NCBI GenBank assembly: GCA_016938475.1
Contig: JAFGUP010000004.1
Location: forward strand, 1-33,094
From: Sphaerochaetaceae bacterium
GTDB lineage: Bacteria; Spirochaetota; Spirochaetia; Sphaerochaetales; Sphaerochaetaceae
Direction: 5' to 3'
Length of the DNA stretch: 33,094 nucleotides
Under the pieces are notes generated by a model. That model saw only the letters and a list, made by a program, of their open reading frames with translations. It did not search any database and was not told the DNA's origin. Shown here piece after piece: positions 8,086 through 17,120 of this stretch (position 1 is the stretch's first letter; each line of letters opens with the position of its first letter). A program made the translations under genes and the position numbers.

Positions 8086-9447
8086 ATGAAAGCTGCTACA
8101 CAGGCGATTCTCAATTCTGTCAAGCAACGCGACCCGAACCAGTACGAATTCCACCAGGCAGTGGAAGAGTTCCTCATGTCCATGGATGTGATCATCGACG
8201 ATCTTCCCCATGTGACCTACCACAAAGTCATAGAGCGAATGGTCGAGCCGGAACGAGCCCTTATGTTCCGCGTCCCCTGGATGGATGATGACGGAACGCT
8301 CCAGATCAACCGAGGATTCCGGGTTCAGATGAACTCAGCGCTGGGACCGTACAAAGGTGGGCTGAGATTTCATCCTTCGGTCAACCTGAGCATCATCAAG
8401 TTTCTGGCCTTCGAACAGGTCTTCAAAAACTCTCTTACCGGTCTTCAGATGGGAGGTGGTAAAGGCGGAAGTGATTTTGACCCGAAAGGGAAAAGTGATG
8501 CGGAAGTGATGCGCTTCGCACAGAGTTTCATGACGGAGCTGCAGCGCCATATCGGGGCGGACACTGATGTACCTGCCGGAGATATCGGCGTTGGTGGACG
8601 TGAAATAGGTTTTCTGTTTGGACAGTACAAGCGTTTGAGAAATGAGTTCTCCGGCGTACTCACCGGTAAAGGACCTGCCTGGGGTGGTTCCTATATCAGA
8701 CCTGAAGCAACCGGTTACGGGGTAGTCTATCTTGCAGGGGCAGCTCTTGAAGCAAAGGGACACAGTTTCGAAGGAAAGACCGCACTTGTAAGCGGTTCTG
8801 GTAATGTCGCTCAGTATACTGTTGAGAAGCTCCTTGCTCTGGGAGCAAAGACTGTCACCCTCAGTGACTCGAGCGGCTGCATCTATGATCCCGATGGCAT
8901 TGACGCTGATAAACTTGCCTTCGTCAAACAGCTCAAGAATGTCCAGCGGGGAAGAATCAGTGCGTACGTCGAGAAATATCCAACAGCCTCTTACACCCCG
9001 AGAAATGCTTCAAGTGAGACTAACCCGTTGTGGAGTTACAAGGCAGACCTCGCATTTCCGAGTGCGACTCAGAACGAAATCAACGATACAGATGCTCAGA
9101 ATCTCGTAGATAATGGAGTGATCCTCGTCGGAGAAGGGGCAAATATGCCCACTACTCTCGCAGGTGTCGAGATCTTCCAGAACAATGGTCTGATCTATCT
9201 TCCTGCAAAGGCAGCAAACGCCGGAGGTGTTGCAGTCAGTGGTCTTGAAATGGCCCAGAATGGTTCAAGACTCCAGTGGACGAGAGAGAAAGTTGACCAG
9301 GAACTTCATCAGATCATGAAAAATATCTATGCCACCATCTCGCAGACAGCGAAACAGTACGGACGTGAAGATAACTTCGTTGATGGAGCGAACATCGCCA
9401 GCTTCCTCAAAGTCTCGGGAGCCATGATCGATCAGGGATACGTATAA
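8086..9447 (+). CDS. gdhA: Glutamate dehydrogenase, hexameric type
   Basis: 453 residues, close to the 447 of E. coli GdhA. The enzyme interconverts 2-oxoglutarate plus ammonium and L-glutamate using NAD(P)H in the cytosol. Seen in the sequence: substrate-binding ALGPYKGGLRFHPSV (K90), catalytic lysine in QMGGGKGGSDFDPKG (K126), the VPAGDIGVGGREIGF segment with the catalytic Asp, and a Rossmann fingerprint SGSGNVAQY. The length and the strongly conserved PAWGGS block fit the small bacterial, often NADP-linked, class. An upstream in-frame ATG at 7999 lies within the promoter; AAGGAGG (8071-8077), 8 bases before 8086, fixes the start. Its last 16 bases overlap the convergent ABC ATPase gene. 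Confidence 0.96.
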   Translation: MKAATQAILNSVKQRDPNQYEFHQAVEEFLMSMDVIIDDLPHVTYHKVIERMVEPERALMFRVPWMDDDGTLQINRGFRVQMNSALGPYKGGLRFHPSVNLSIIKFLAFEQVFKNSLTGLQMGGGKGGSDFDPKGKSDAEVMRFAQSFMTELQRHIGADTDVPAGDIGVGGREIGFLFGQYKRLRNEFSGVLTGKGPAWGGSYIRPEATGYGVVYLAGAALEAKGHSFEGKTALVSGSGNVAQYTVEKLLALGAKTVTLSDSSGCIYDPDGIDADKLAFVKQLKNVQRGRISAYVEKYPTASYTPRNASSETNPLWSYKADLAFPSATQNEINDTDAQNLVDNGVILVGEGANMPTTLAGVEIFQNNGLIYLPAKAANAGGVAVSGLEMAQNGSRLQWTREKVDQELHQIMKNIYATISQTAKQYGREDNFVDGANIASFLKVSGAMIDQGYV

Positions 9448-10154
9448 GAAGGGGCAATCAGCGAAAGAAGAGAAGGATCCCGTAGAGACCTCTGTTCTCT
9501 CGGTATCTTGATCTCAGTTGATCCGATGATATTCATGGGGCGCTTTGAAAGCTGGACAACAGTATCGGCAAGTAGAAGTGCCTCCTGTATATCATGGGTA
9601 ACGAACAGAGTCGTTCTTCGGTGATCGTCATACAGCCGCGAAAACTCCTTGACAAGAGACCATCTCAGATCAGCATCGAGAGACTGAAAAGGTTCATCAA
9701 GCAGCATAGTATGGGATGGGTAGGCAAAGGAACGTGCAATGGCCGCCCTCTGACGCATACCGCCGGACAGCTGATGCGGATAGGCATTGCGGAATTCATA
9801 CAGGTCAACCAGAGAGAGAAACTCCAGTGCCTTCTCAAGGCGTTCCTGTTTCAACTGGAAATGACTTTTCAGAGGAATACTGATATTCTGTACCAGCGTA
9901 AACCAGGGAAGCAGACGCGGTTCCTGAAACAGATAACTGACGCTTCCTTCTCTTTCCTCACCCTGATACGTTATCGTGCCGCTCTCCTTCTGTTCAAGAG
10001 CACTTATAAGGCGAAGAAGTGTCGTCTTCCCACACCCGGAAGGTCCGACCAGTGCGACTATGCTGTCGACCTCGACAGTAAGAGAAAAATCCTTGAGCAC
10101 CTCGATTCTCTGTTCATCGTGGATGTACGATCTGGTCAGTCTGTCAATGATCAT
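9432..10154 (-). CDS. ABC transporter ATP-binding protein, SsuB/TauB-like
   Basis: 240 residues. A complete nucleotide-binding domain: Walker A GPSGCGKTT (37-45), Q-loop FQEPRLLPW (76-84), signature LSGGMRQR (129-136), Walker B MLLDEP (150-155), and switch His187 in FVTHD. The LFQEPRLLPW form of the Q-loop is typical of the nitrate/sulfonate/taurine importer subfamily. It energises the permease encoded immediately upstream, whose stop it overlaps by 11 bases. It is the last gene of the minus-strand operon and runs 16 bases into the end of gdhA with no visible terminator, so transcripts may collide there. Confidence 0.93.
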   Translation of the reverse strand: MIIDRLTRSYIHDEQRIEVLKDFSLTVEVDSIVALVGPSGCGKTTLLRLISALEQKESGTITYQGEEREGSVSYLFQEPRLLPWFTLVQNISIPLKSHFQLKQERLEKALEFLSLVDLYEFRNAYPHQLSGGMRQRAAIARSFAYPSHTMLLDEPFQSLDADLRWSLVKEFSRLYDDHRRTTLFVTHDIQEALLLADTVVQLSKRPMNIIGSTEIKIPREQRSLRDPSLLSLIAPSYTYP

Positions 10155-10935
10155 TCCATACTTCCTTATGCGAGGGACTGATGGTGATGAACCTCAGGAT
10201 AAGAGAGAACAGTATATCGCTGATTGCTGTGAGGATGATGGCTATAACCGTCCAGCTCATCACCTGTGCGGTTTCCAGATTGATCTGAGCTGAATGCATC
10301 CTGGCTCCCAATCCCAGTGATGGGCTGGTGAGCACTTCAGCTGCTATAACGACCTTCCAGATCAGAGAGAGGGAGCTTTTAGCTCCAGTGATGATATAGG
10401 GGGTAATAGAGGGAACCAGAAGGTAACGGAGCCGCGAATACCTGGAAAATCGGTACACCTTCGACATCTCTACCAGTTCCTTCGATACCTGATGGACACC
10501 GTTCTCAACGGTTGTGAACATCACGGGAAACGCCATGAGAAACGCACTGAAGATCGGCACGGTGTTACTGGTGAACCAGATAAACGCAAGAAGGATGATA
10601 GCCATAACAGGTGTAGCCTTGCTGATAACCAAGACAGGAGTGAGAAAAAATCCGACAATCGGGAACATCCCGCTGAGAAGGCCGAGTACGGTCGAAATCA
10701 GAAAGATAAGAAGAAAGCTCTCAAGACCCCGGAGTACTGTTGTTCCCACATGAATGAGGAAATCCTGGGACATGATCGTCGATACAAGAGCAGCACCGGT
10801 CTCGGCTGGCGTGGGGAGTATGATCGGGATATTCATCCTGATGCTCATCACATGCCATATGAGAATGAGCAGCAGGAGTGAAAGGGAAACCGCTGCTGCG
10901 GCTTTCGTTCTCTTATTCTGCGTAGAAAGCTTCAT
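10144..10935 (-). CDS. ABC transporter permease, SsuC-like
   Basis: 263 residues with about six membrane helices (first around 14-30, last around 228-250). The region from about 150 to 200 (ELVEMSKVYRFSRYSRLRYLLVPSITPYIITG) corresponds to the EAA loop that docks on the ATPase. It belongs to the BPD_transp_1 fold of nitrate/sulfonate/taurine/thiamine-precursor importers. The first 23 bases overlap the end of the binding-protein gene, and no clear ribosome site precedes the ATG, suggesting translational coupling. Confidence 0.9.
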   Translation of the reverse strand: MKLSTQNKRTKAAAAVSLSLLLLILIWHVMSIRMNIPIILPTPAETGAALVSTIMSQDFLIHVGTTVLRGLESFLLIFLISTVLGLLSGMFPIVGFFLTPVLVISKATPVMAIILLAFIWFTSNTVPIFSAFLMAFPVMFTTVENGVHQVSKELVEMSKVYRFSRYSRLRYLLVPSITPYIITGAKSSLSLIWKVVIAAEVLTSPSLGLGARMHSAQINLETAQVMSWTVIAIILTAISDILFSLILRFITISPSHKEVWNDH

Positions 10936-11911
10936 CCGGGATAGAGCCGCCTATTGATGTGCTGTCAAAGCCGTAGAGGACAGAGTAATACATATCAACA
11001 CCTTCAAATGCCTCAGAAGAGGGGATGAATGTGAGGTTCAGATTCGGGATGGACATACGGGCTATATCACTGCTCATCAGATCGAGATTCTCTATCACCT
11101 GAGAGGCCTCATCCACATGTTCTTGTACCCATGCTGCTGAGGCTTCCACTGCATCGAGGAATGAGTGATAGACAGCAGGATGTGAGTTCATGAAATCATT
11201 ATTCACCACGAGGACGGTCATCGGGTAGTTTTCAACTCCTGTAAGCGCACCCCAGATAGCCTGGTATTCGAGCAGCATGATCGAATCACTTCTCTTTGCC
11301 TTTGCAAGAGAGAGGAACGGCTCGGGAAGGACGACAATAGGAGTCTTACCTGCTATGTACATCTGCGTAAGCTGAGCGGGACTCGCAACCGAGTAGTCAA
11401 GATCAAGAAAGGTATCCGCATCCACGCCGAAGGCGGCAAAGATGATTTTCGTAAGCTGGTCGGGTGTACTGTTCTCACCGGGGACTCCGATGCGGACCCC
11501 TTCAAGATCGTCTATATATTCTACCGACTCATCAGTGGTGATCATCTGAAGCATCCCCTCACCTGTCACAGCAGCCATCGAAATAGGTGCTCCCTTCGTA
11601 TACAGATTCGCAGCAACATTACTTGGAAGGAAAGCGGCATCAAGTTCTCCGTTAACCATCTTGGCAATCACTTCCTGGGGTGAAGCGTGCACCTTGATAT
11701 CTATCAAAGCGTCAGCTGCTATGACTCCCTCGTCCAGAGCGATCTTTGCAACCGAGAATCCTGATGGACCCTTCATCACGCCGAGGTTCACCGTGAACTG
11801 TTCCGCATTGTCCTGATGGAGGTCTTGCATACCCTGACCGGGTAGCATGATAGTAGCTGTCACCATCATAAGCATGGCGAGAGCGAAAGTACGAACATGT
11901 TGGTATTTCAT
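10913..11911 (-). CDS. ABC transporter substrate-binding protein, NMT1/SsuA-like
   Basis: 332 residues. An N-terminal secretion signal (basic MKYQHVR, then ALAMLMMVTATIML) has no lipobox Cys, so the protein is predicted to be free in the periplasm. The mature part has the type II periplasmic-binding layout of NMT1/THI5-like proteins: VNLGVMKGPSGF, NGELDAAFLPSNVAANL, and LEGVRIGVPGENSTPD. Relatives bind sulfonates, nitrate, or thiamine and riboflavin precursors; the ligand is undetermined. The frame opens 8 codons earlier inside tyrS, but AGGAG (reverse complement at 11919-11923) is correctly spaced for 11911. It follows tyrS by 16 bases and precedes the permease and ATPase, giving a full importer. 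Confidence 0.88.
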   Translation of the reverse strand: MKYQHVRTFALAMLMMVTATIMLPGQGMQDLHQDNAEQFTVNLGVMKGPSGFSVAKIALDEGVIAADALIDIKVHASPQEVIAKMVNGELDAAFLPSNVAANLYTKGAPISMAAVTGEGMLQMITTDESVEYIDDLEGVRIGVPGENSTPDQLTKIIFAAFGVDADTFLDLDYSVASPAQLTQMYIAGKTPIVVLPEPFLSLAKAKRSDSIMLLEYQAIWGALTGVENYPMTVLVVNNDFMNSHPAVYHSFLDAVEASAAWVQEHVDEASQVIENLDLMSSDIARMSIPNLNLTFIPSSEAFEGVDMYYSVLYGFDSTSIGGSIPDEAFYAE

Positions 11912-11927
11912 ATCTGTTCTCCTGCGA

Positions 11928-13178
11928 TCATTCAACTATAACTTTGAAAAACCGTTTCTTTCCTGCTCTGAGAATGAGGACCGGATCATCGGCAAGATAG
12001 GATGAATCGATCACATCGTTGACATCTGAGATCTTCCGTTCCTGAACCACTGCCCCACCCTGCTGGATCAGGCGACGGGCATCACTGTTCGTCGTACACA
12101 GGTCCGTCATAGCAAAAAGCTGCATCGCGGGAATACCTGCTTCAAGAAGAGATCGTTCAATTGTAATAGAAGGAAGCGATTCTGTCGAGGCAGTCCCTGC
12201 AGAAGAAAACATTGCCCGTGCAGCGCTGAGAGCCTTCTCTGCCTCATCCTTTCCGTGAATGATGCTCGTCTGCTCATAGGCAAGTCGTTCTTTCGCTTCG
12301 TTTATGTTCCGTCCCTCTCTCTGATACTCAGCGATCTCACTGAGACTCATGAACGTAAACAGTTTCATGAATTTGATAGTATCCTCGTCATTGACATTTC
12401 GCCAGTACTGGAAGAAGTCGTACGGACTGAACATTTCAGGGTCAAGAAAGACAGCGCCCTTTTCACTCTTGCCCATCTTCTGTCCGTCCGAGCGGGTGAT
12501 GAGGTTGAATGTCAGGCCGTAGGAATCTCTGCCTTCGATCTTTCTGATCAGATCGATACCGCTTACAATGTTACCCCACTGATCGTCTCCCCCGATCTGG
12601 AGCTTCGCCCCATAGCGCTGATTGAGCACAAGAAAGTCGTATGACTGGAGGAGCTGATAGTTGAATTCGATGAAACTGAGACCGCGCTCAAGGCGCTGTT
12701 TGTAGCTTTCAAAGGTAAGCATCCGGTTGACGGAGAAGTGCCGGCCGATGTCTCGAAGGAACTCGATATAGTTGAGGGACCCGAGCCAATCATAGTTATT
12801 AAGCATGATTGCCTTCCCCTTCGAGGGGATCCCATGGTCCGAGAAATCCACTACTGTTCCCAGCTGATCTTTCAGGCTGGCACTGTTCTCGCGTATCTGT
12901 TCGACCGTGAGCATCTTCCTCAACTCGGTCTTACCACTGGGGTCACCGATCAGGGAAGTCCCGCCCCCGACGAGTGCAATGGGGTTATGTCCATGCTCCT
13001 GCAGGTGGTGCATGGCGAAGAAGGGTACCATATGTCCTATATGGATACTCCTGCCGGTAGGATCCACTCCAAGATAGAATGTCACCTTTTCGGTATCCAT
13101 CAGATTGCTGAGTTCCTCAATTCCAGTGCATTGCCGAATGAATCCACGGTCCTGTAATACTTGTAGTGCTGCATTCAT
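11928..13178 (-). CDS. tyrS: Tyrosyl-tRNA synthetase
   Basis: 416 residues, class I, cytosolic. It charges tRNA-Tyr with tyrosine. The HIGH motif is present as H46-I47-G48-H49, and the second signature is KMGKS (234-238), the usual TyrRS variant of KMSKS. The GGDDQWGN segment (197-204) and YQLLQSYDF match the tyrosine pocket of bacterial TyrRS. A C-terminal S4-like RNA-binding domain (about 345-405, SDARRLIQQGGAVV) is complete. It starts 9 bases after glyS stops, in an operon of three synthetases. Confidence 0.96.
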   Translation of the reverse strand: MNAALQVLQDRGFIRQCTGIEELSNLMDTEKVTFYLGVDPTGRSIHIGHMVPFFAMHHLQEHGHNPIALVGGGTSLIGDPSGKTELRKMLTVEQIRENSASLKDQLGTVVDFSDHGIPSKGKAIMLNNYDWLGSLNYIEFLRDIGRHFSVNRMLTFESYKQRLERGLSFIEFNYQLLQSYDFLVLNQRYGAKLQIGGDDQWGNIVSGIDLIRKIEGRDSYGLTFNLITRSDGQKMGKSEKGAVFLDPEMFSPYDFFQYWRNVNDEDTIKFMKLFTFMSLSEIAEYQREGRNINEAKERLAYEQTSIIHGKDEAEKALSAARAMFSSAGTASTESLPSITIERSLLEAGIPAMQLFAMTDLCTTNSDARRLIQQGGAVVQERKISDVNDVIDSSYLADDPVLILRAGKKRFFKVIVE

Positions 13179-13187
13179 ACTGTTTGA

Positions 13188-14513
13188 TCACCCTCTGTGG
13201 TACGAACGAATCCGCTTGTTCAATTCATCCACGATGGAAGCTGCATCGATTCTCACCTGTTCCATCGAATCTCTGTCACGTACCGTTACCGTTCCGTCTG
13301 TCAGCGTGTCGTAGTCAACTGTAATACAGAAGGGAGTGCCGATCTCATCCATCCTGCGGTACCTCCTCCCAATTGCACCTGACTGATCGTAGAAGGTTGC
13401 AAACGTTTCTCTGAGATTCTTCTCAAGCTCCTGAGCGTATTCACTGATACCATCCTTCTTCACAAGGGGAAGCACCGCTACGGTCACCGGAGCGATGGCA
13501 GGATGGAAATGAAGGACTGTCCTTACGTCCCCTCCCTCAAGCGTCTCCTCTTCATAGGCGTCTGAGAGCACCATCAGCACATTTCGGGTAAGACCCGCCG
13601 AGGTCTCCACTACATAAGGCACATACCGTTCCTTGGTCTCCTGATCAAGATAGGTCAGATCCTTCTTCGAGTGATTTTGATGTTGAGTGAGGTCGTAGTC
13701 GGTCCTGTTGTGCACTCCTTCGAGTTCCTGCCACCCCATGGGGAAGTTGAACTCGATGTCGTAGGCATCCTTGGCATAGAAAGCGAGCTCATCCTCTCCG
13801 TGCTGATGCCACCTGAGATTCTTTTCCCGTATTCCCATTTTGGAGTAGAACTTCATCCTCTCCCCTTTCCAGAAGTCGAACCATTTCTCATCCTCACCGG
13901 GAGCACAGAAGTACTGCATTTCCATCTGTTCAAACTCGCAGGACCTGAAAATGAAATTTTTCGTGGTGATTTCGTTCCTGAAGCTCTTGCCTACCTGTGC
14001 GATACCGAAGGGGATCTTCACTCTGCTTGACTGAACAACATTCTTGAAATCCGCATAGATGCCCTGGGCAGTCTCCGGTCTAAGATAGACGACCGAGGAA
14101 TCGTCCTTGACCGAACCCATATGGGTCTCGAACATCAGGTTGAAGTTTCTCGGTTCGGTGAACGTATCCTTTCCTCCGCACACGGGACAGGAGGCGGTGA
14201 GGTCAATCTGATCTGCACGAAAGCGACTCTTGCACTGTCTGCAGTCGACCATAGGGTCGGTGAAGTTCGACACATGACCACTGGCTACCCAGACATTGGG
14301 ATGCATCAGTATCGATGCATCGAGTCCCACGATATTATCATGGAGCTGAGTCATCTCCTTCCACCAGAAATCCCTGATATTGTTCTTCAGCTCCACTCCG
14401 AGCGGACCGTAGTCCCAGGCTCCGGTGAGACCACCATAGATCTCACTGGACTGAAATATAAAACCCCGTCTCTTGCACAGGGAAACGATCTTCTCCATTG
14501 TCGTATCACTCAT
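13188..14513 (-). CDS. glyS: Glycyl-tRNA synthetase, homodimeric type
   Basis: About 441 residues, class II. This is the eukaryote/archaea-like alpha2 enzyme also found in many bacteria, not the alpha2beta2 form. Features: GGLTGAWDYGPLG near the N-terminus, a zinc-ribbon-like pair CRQC and CPVCGG, YLRPETAQGIYADF (class II motif region), and FRSCEFEQMEMQYF (glycine-binding acidic patch). A C-terminal anticodon-binding domain begins near HPAIAPVTVAVLPL. The frame can also start at GTG 14525 or ATG 14516. GAGG, 6 bases before ATG 14513, favours the last. The gene overlaps the end of gltX by 8 bases. Confidence 0.94.
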   Translation of the reverse strand: MSDTTMEKIVSLCKRRGFIFQSSEIYGGLTGAWDYGPLGVELKNNIRDFWWKEMTQLHDNIVGLDASILMHPNVWVASGHVSNFTDPMVDCRQCKSRFRADQIDLTASCPVCGGKDTFTEPRNFNLMFETHMGSVKDDSSVVYLRPETAQGIYADFKNVVQSSRVKIPFGIAQVGKSFRNEITTKNFIFRSCEFEQMEMQYFCAPGEDEKWFDFWKGERMKFYSKMGIREKNLRWHQHGEDELAFYAKDAYDIEFNFPMGWQELEGVHNRTDYDLTQHQNHSKKDLTYLDQETKERYVPYVVETSAGLTRNVLMVLSDAYEEETLEGGDVRTVLHFHPAIAPVTVAVLPLVKKDGISEYAQELEKNLRETFATFYDQSGAIGRRYRRMDEIGTPFCITVDYDTLTDGTVTVRDRDSMEQVRIDAASIVDELNKRIRSYHRG

Positions 14514-15990
14514 CATCAACCTCACCTTCCAGCATCTTCACGCCGTCTTCTATTCTCTGTAGTGCTTTTTCCCAACCGAGGGCCCGGATCGAATCGAACA
14601 GGGGTGGAGAAACCTGGGAACCTGTCACCGCCACACGTATCGGCATGAACACGCCGTTCACCTTGAGACCGAGCTCCTTGGAGACCTCCACGAGCTGTTC
14701 TTCAAGGATCTCAACGGCTTCACCCGCATGTGCTTTCAGAATCTCATAAGCCCGTGCGAGTGCAACCGCCGTGTCTCCAAGACTCTGCTTCTTCGGCACG
14801 AATTCCTGAACATCCTCAACTGCGACCTCCTGATACAGAAATCGAGTCAGAGGTATCACATCACTGAGCACCTTCAGGCGCTCCTTGATAAGCGGCATGA
14901 TGGAAAGAAAGAACGAACTCTCCTGTTCACTAACCTGTGAACCGACAAAACCTGCTTCCTTAAGGTAGGGAAGCAGCAGAGCTGCGAGCTCTTCATCTCT
15001 CTTTTCCCTGATATAGATGCCGTTGTACCATTCAAGTTTCTTATAATCGAAGATCCCGGGGGCCTTGTTGATCTTTTCAAGACTGAAGAGTTCACAGAAC
15101 TCCTCCTTCGAAAAGAACTCTCGCTTGTCATCATAGGACCAGCCGACCATCGACACATAGTTCATCAGAGCTTCGGGCAGATACCCTTTCTCCCTGAAAT
15201 CCCTCACCGCTGTCGAACCGTGACGCTTTGAGAGTTTTTGACCGTCTTTTCCCATCACCATCGGCAGATGGCAGTATAACGGTGGAGTCCAGCCGAACGC
15301 CTCATACAGAAGTATGTGCAGCGGACCGCTGGGGATCCACTCCTGAGCCCTCATGATATGGGTGATACCCATCAGATGGTCATCAATGACATTCGCCAGG
15401 TGGTAGGTGGGGAAACCATCGCTCTTGAGAAGAACGGGGTCGGGATTGACATCTTTGTTTTTCCGGGTGATCGTCCCCATCAGGACATCTTCGAAGGAAG
15501 TCTTCCCTTCGGTGGGCACCTTGAGACGCACCACGTAGGGCATGTTCTGAGCAAGGTTATGCGCGATCTCTTCTTCACTGAGATTCCGGCAGTGCCTGTC
15601 GTACCCCTTCTCCTTGCTCTTCGTCTTTTCCTGCTCTTCTCTGAGGGCATCAAGACGTTCAGGGGTACAGAAGCAGCGATATGCCTTTCCGTCAGCTATC
15701 AGCTGATCTGCATACTGTGCGTACAGTCTGCTTCTCTCACTCTGGATGTAGGGACCGTACTCGCCACCCACTACAGGGCCTTCGTCCCATTCGATACCGA
15801 GCCAGTTGAGTGTATCATAGAGATCCTGGATAGACTCGTTGGTACTTCTCTCCCTGTCTGTATCCTCGATCCGAAGAATAAACGAACCCTTGTTCGCCCT
15901 TGCAAAGAAGTAATTGAATAATGCTGTACGGACTCCGCCGATATGCTGCAAGCCTGTCGGGCTCGGGGCATAGCGTACTCTGACACTCAT
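14506..15990 (-). CDS. gltX: Glutamyl-tRNA synthetase
   Basis: 494 residues, class I. It charges tRNA-Glu, and in many bacteria lacking GlnRS also tRNA-Gln for later amidation. The N-terminal VRYAPSPTGLQHIGG contains the HIGH equivalent (16-19), and KLSKRHG (252-258) is the second signature. CFC (106-108) and Cys134 resemble the zinc site of bacterial GluRS. The start at 15990 is supported by AGGCGGG 7 bases upstream; the longer frame from 16041 would begin inside the promoter. It is the first gene of the operon gltX-glyS-tyrS-importer. Confidence 0.95.
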   Translation of the reverse strand: MSVRVRYAPSPTGLQHIGGVRTALFNYFFARANKGSFILRIEDTDRERSTNESIQDLYDTLNWLGIEWDEGPVVGGEYGPYIQSERSRLYAQYADQLIADGKAYRCFCTPERLDALREEQEKTKSKEKGYDRHCRNLSEEEIAHNLAQNMPYVVRLKVPTEGKTSFEDVLMGTITRKNKDVNPDPVLLKSDGFPTYHLANVIDDHLMGITHIMRAQEWIPSGPLHILLYEAFGWTPPLYCHLPMVMGKDGQKLSKRHGSTAVRDFREKGYLPEALMNYVSMVGWSYDDKREFFSKEEFCELFSLEKINKAPGIFDYKKLEWYNGIYIREKRDEELAALLLPYLKEAGFVGSQVSEQESSFFLSIMPLIKERLKVLSDVIPLTRFLYQEVAVEDVQEFVPKKQSLGDTAVALARAYEILKAHAGEAVEILEEQLVEVSKELGLKVNGVFMPIRVAVTGSQVSPPLFDSIRALGWEKALQRIEDGVKMLEGEVDDE

Positions 15991-16012
15991 ATGAATACCC
16001 GCCTGTCGATAA

Positions 16013-16041
16013 AATATGTACTGAACATGGTCTACTGTCAA
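16013..16041 (-). promoter_or_regulatory. Promoter of the gltX operon
   Basis: On the minus strand a perfect TTGACA (complement 16036-16041) is followed after 17 bases by CATATT (complement 16013-16018). This places the transcript start about 15 bases upstream of the gltX start codon, with the ribosome site just inside. It probably drives all six genes down to 9432. Confidence 0.75.
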
Positions 16042-16183
16042 TTTGTACCGTAAATCAGTAAAAGTAGCAACAACTGAGCTGATTCATGATGAGGAATGCA
16101 GATATTTTCTCCTGTATGAACAAAGCTTCCTGACACAATCACCCTCCCCGGAGGGAGGACGATCAACGAAAAAGGGAGGGTTC

Positions 16184-16846
16184 CTATTTGAATGAGCGGA
16201 TCGGTCGAACGTTATTCAAAGTATCGTGGGTATCATACGTTCTTGTGCCGTCACTGAAATCGACGACTCTGGGAGACTCACTTGCTACGGAAGAACTCCA
16301 GTAACGATACACTATGTCACGGTCACCTATATGAGGAGATACATAATCCATTGGAAATGTTGTGATCGAATCGTATTCGTCACTAGTTATAAAGGTATAC
16401 AATGCTTTCAATTCTAATTCACTGGGAAGGAACCAGTCATCGTATTCGACCCCGCCGGATGTAACCGAATAGTTTGTGGCGTCGTTGGCAGCACTTTCAG
16501 CAAAAGACAAGAAAAGATGACTGGCAATCACCGTCGTATTAGCAGATCCAGAACCGATATCAGAAGGCAACGTTGCATTCTTAAGTTCATTCATCGCATT
16601 CTTTGTCGGATCAACCCAATAGATTCTTCTATCAGTATCCGTCGGCGCCAACTCAAGGTAGTCCCAATCCTCAAACTCACCATCTGCATCAATATAGAAG
16701 ATAAGTCCTCCAGCCGGTCCTTCATCTCCGATTTCATAGACCTGATTGTCTCCATCCATCGAATCATCAACACTGCAGCTCAGCAGGGCTGAACTCATCA
16801 CCCCAATAAGTATCAGGATAACTGATACTACCCACATGTTTCTCAT
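16184..16846 (-). CDS. Lipoprotein with DUF1566 (Lcl C-terminal-like) domain
   Basis: 220 residues. The signal peptide MRNMWVVSVILILIG...ALLSC ends in a lipobox with Cys24, so the protein is predicted to be lipid-anchored. The mature part has the DUF1566/Lcl C-terminal pattern: GGLIFYID, DDWFLPSELELKALY, YRYWSSSV, and a final NVRPIRSF. This fold is C-type-lectin-like and found on bacterial surface proteins, sometimes binding host or matrix ligands; no specific role is implied. The longer frame adds 11 residues, but AGAGGGG 6 bases before ATG 16846 gives this start. No canonical terminator follows. The gene is divergent from the AraC-type regulator. Confidence 0.8.
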   Translation of the reverse strand: MRNMWVVSVILILIGVMSSALLSCSVDDSMDGDNQVYEIGDEGPAGGLIFYIDADGEFEDWDYLELAPTDTDRRIYWVDPTKNAMNELKNATLPSDIGSGSANTTVIASHLFLSFAESAANDATNYSVTSGGVEYDDWFLPSELELKALYTFITSDEYDSITTFPMDYVSPHIGDRDIVYRYWSSSVASESPRVVDFSDGTRTYDTHDTLNNVRPIRSFK

Positions 16847-16872
16847 TGGTATCCCCTCTATTAAAAATGACT

Positions 16873-16899
16873 CTGACATGACGTATCTGTCAGTGTCAG
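16873..16899. repeat. CTGACA/TGTCAG repeat upstream of the DUF1566 lipoprotein gene
   Basis: CTGACA (16873-16878) is inverted against TGTCAG (16888-16893), which is immediately repeated as TGTCAG (16894-16899). The cluster lies 27 to 53 bases upstream of the lipoprotein start and inside the gap shared with the AraC-type gene, so it may be a binding site. The 274-base gap (16847-17120) otherwise shows no gene. Confidence 0.35.
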
Positions 16900-17082
16900 T
16901 CGAACCAAAGGATACCTGTTCACCATCTCAAAAAGAACCGCAGATGATGACAATGTGGTGGCAGATGGCGCCACAGACGATGGTTCATGACCGGTGAGAT
17001 AAGAGCATGGAAACTGCATGAAACACAGGAGCCATGTGATTCTTAGTTTGTTACGAACAGCCTTTCTTCTACTCGGCTGATA

Positions 17083-17112
17083 TTGTTTTCTATCTGCTGT
17101 ATCGTGTATCAT
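17083..17112 (+). promoter_or_regulatory. Possible promoter of the AraC-type regulator
   Basis: TTGTTT (17083-17088), 18 bases and TATCAT (17107-17112) would start transcription at about 17119, only 2 bases before the ATG at 17121. No Shine-Dalgarno sequence precedes that ATG, consistent with a leaderless message if the start codon is right. Confidence 0.35.
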
Positions 17113-17120
17113 AAACGGCT

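Noticed and set aside
16141-16181. GC-rich inverted repeats (ACCCTCCC/GGGAGGGT and CCCTCC/GGAGGG) as a terminator of the DUF1566 lipoprotein gene
   Set aside because: The stems compete with each other and neither is followed by a T run on the minus strand.
16382-16391. Third copy of ACTAGTTATA inside the DUF1566 lipoprotein gene
   Set aside because: It lies in coding sequence far from any promoter, so it is treated as chance.
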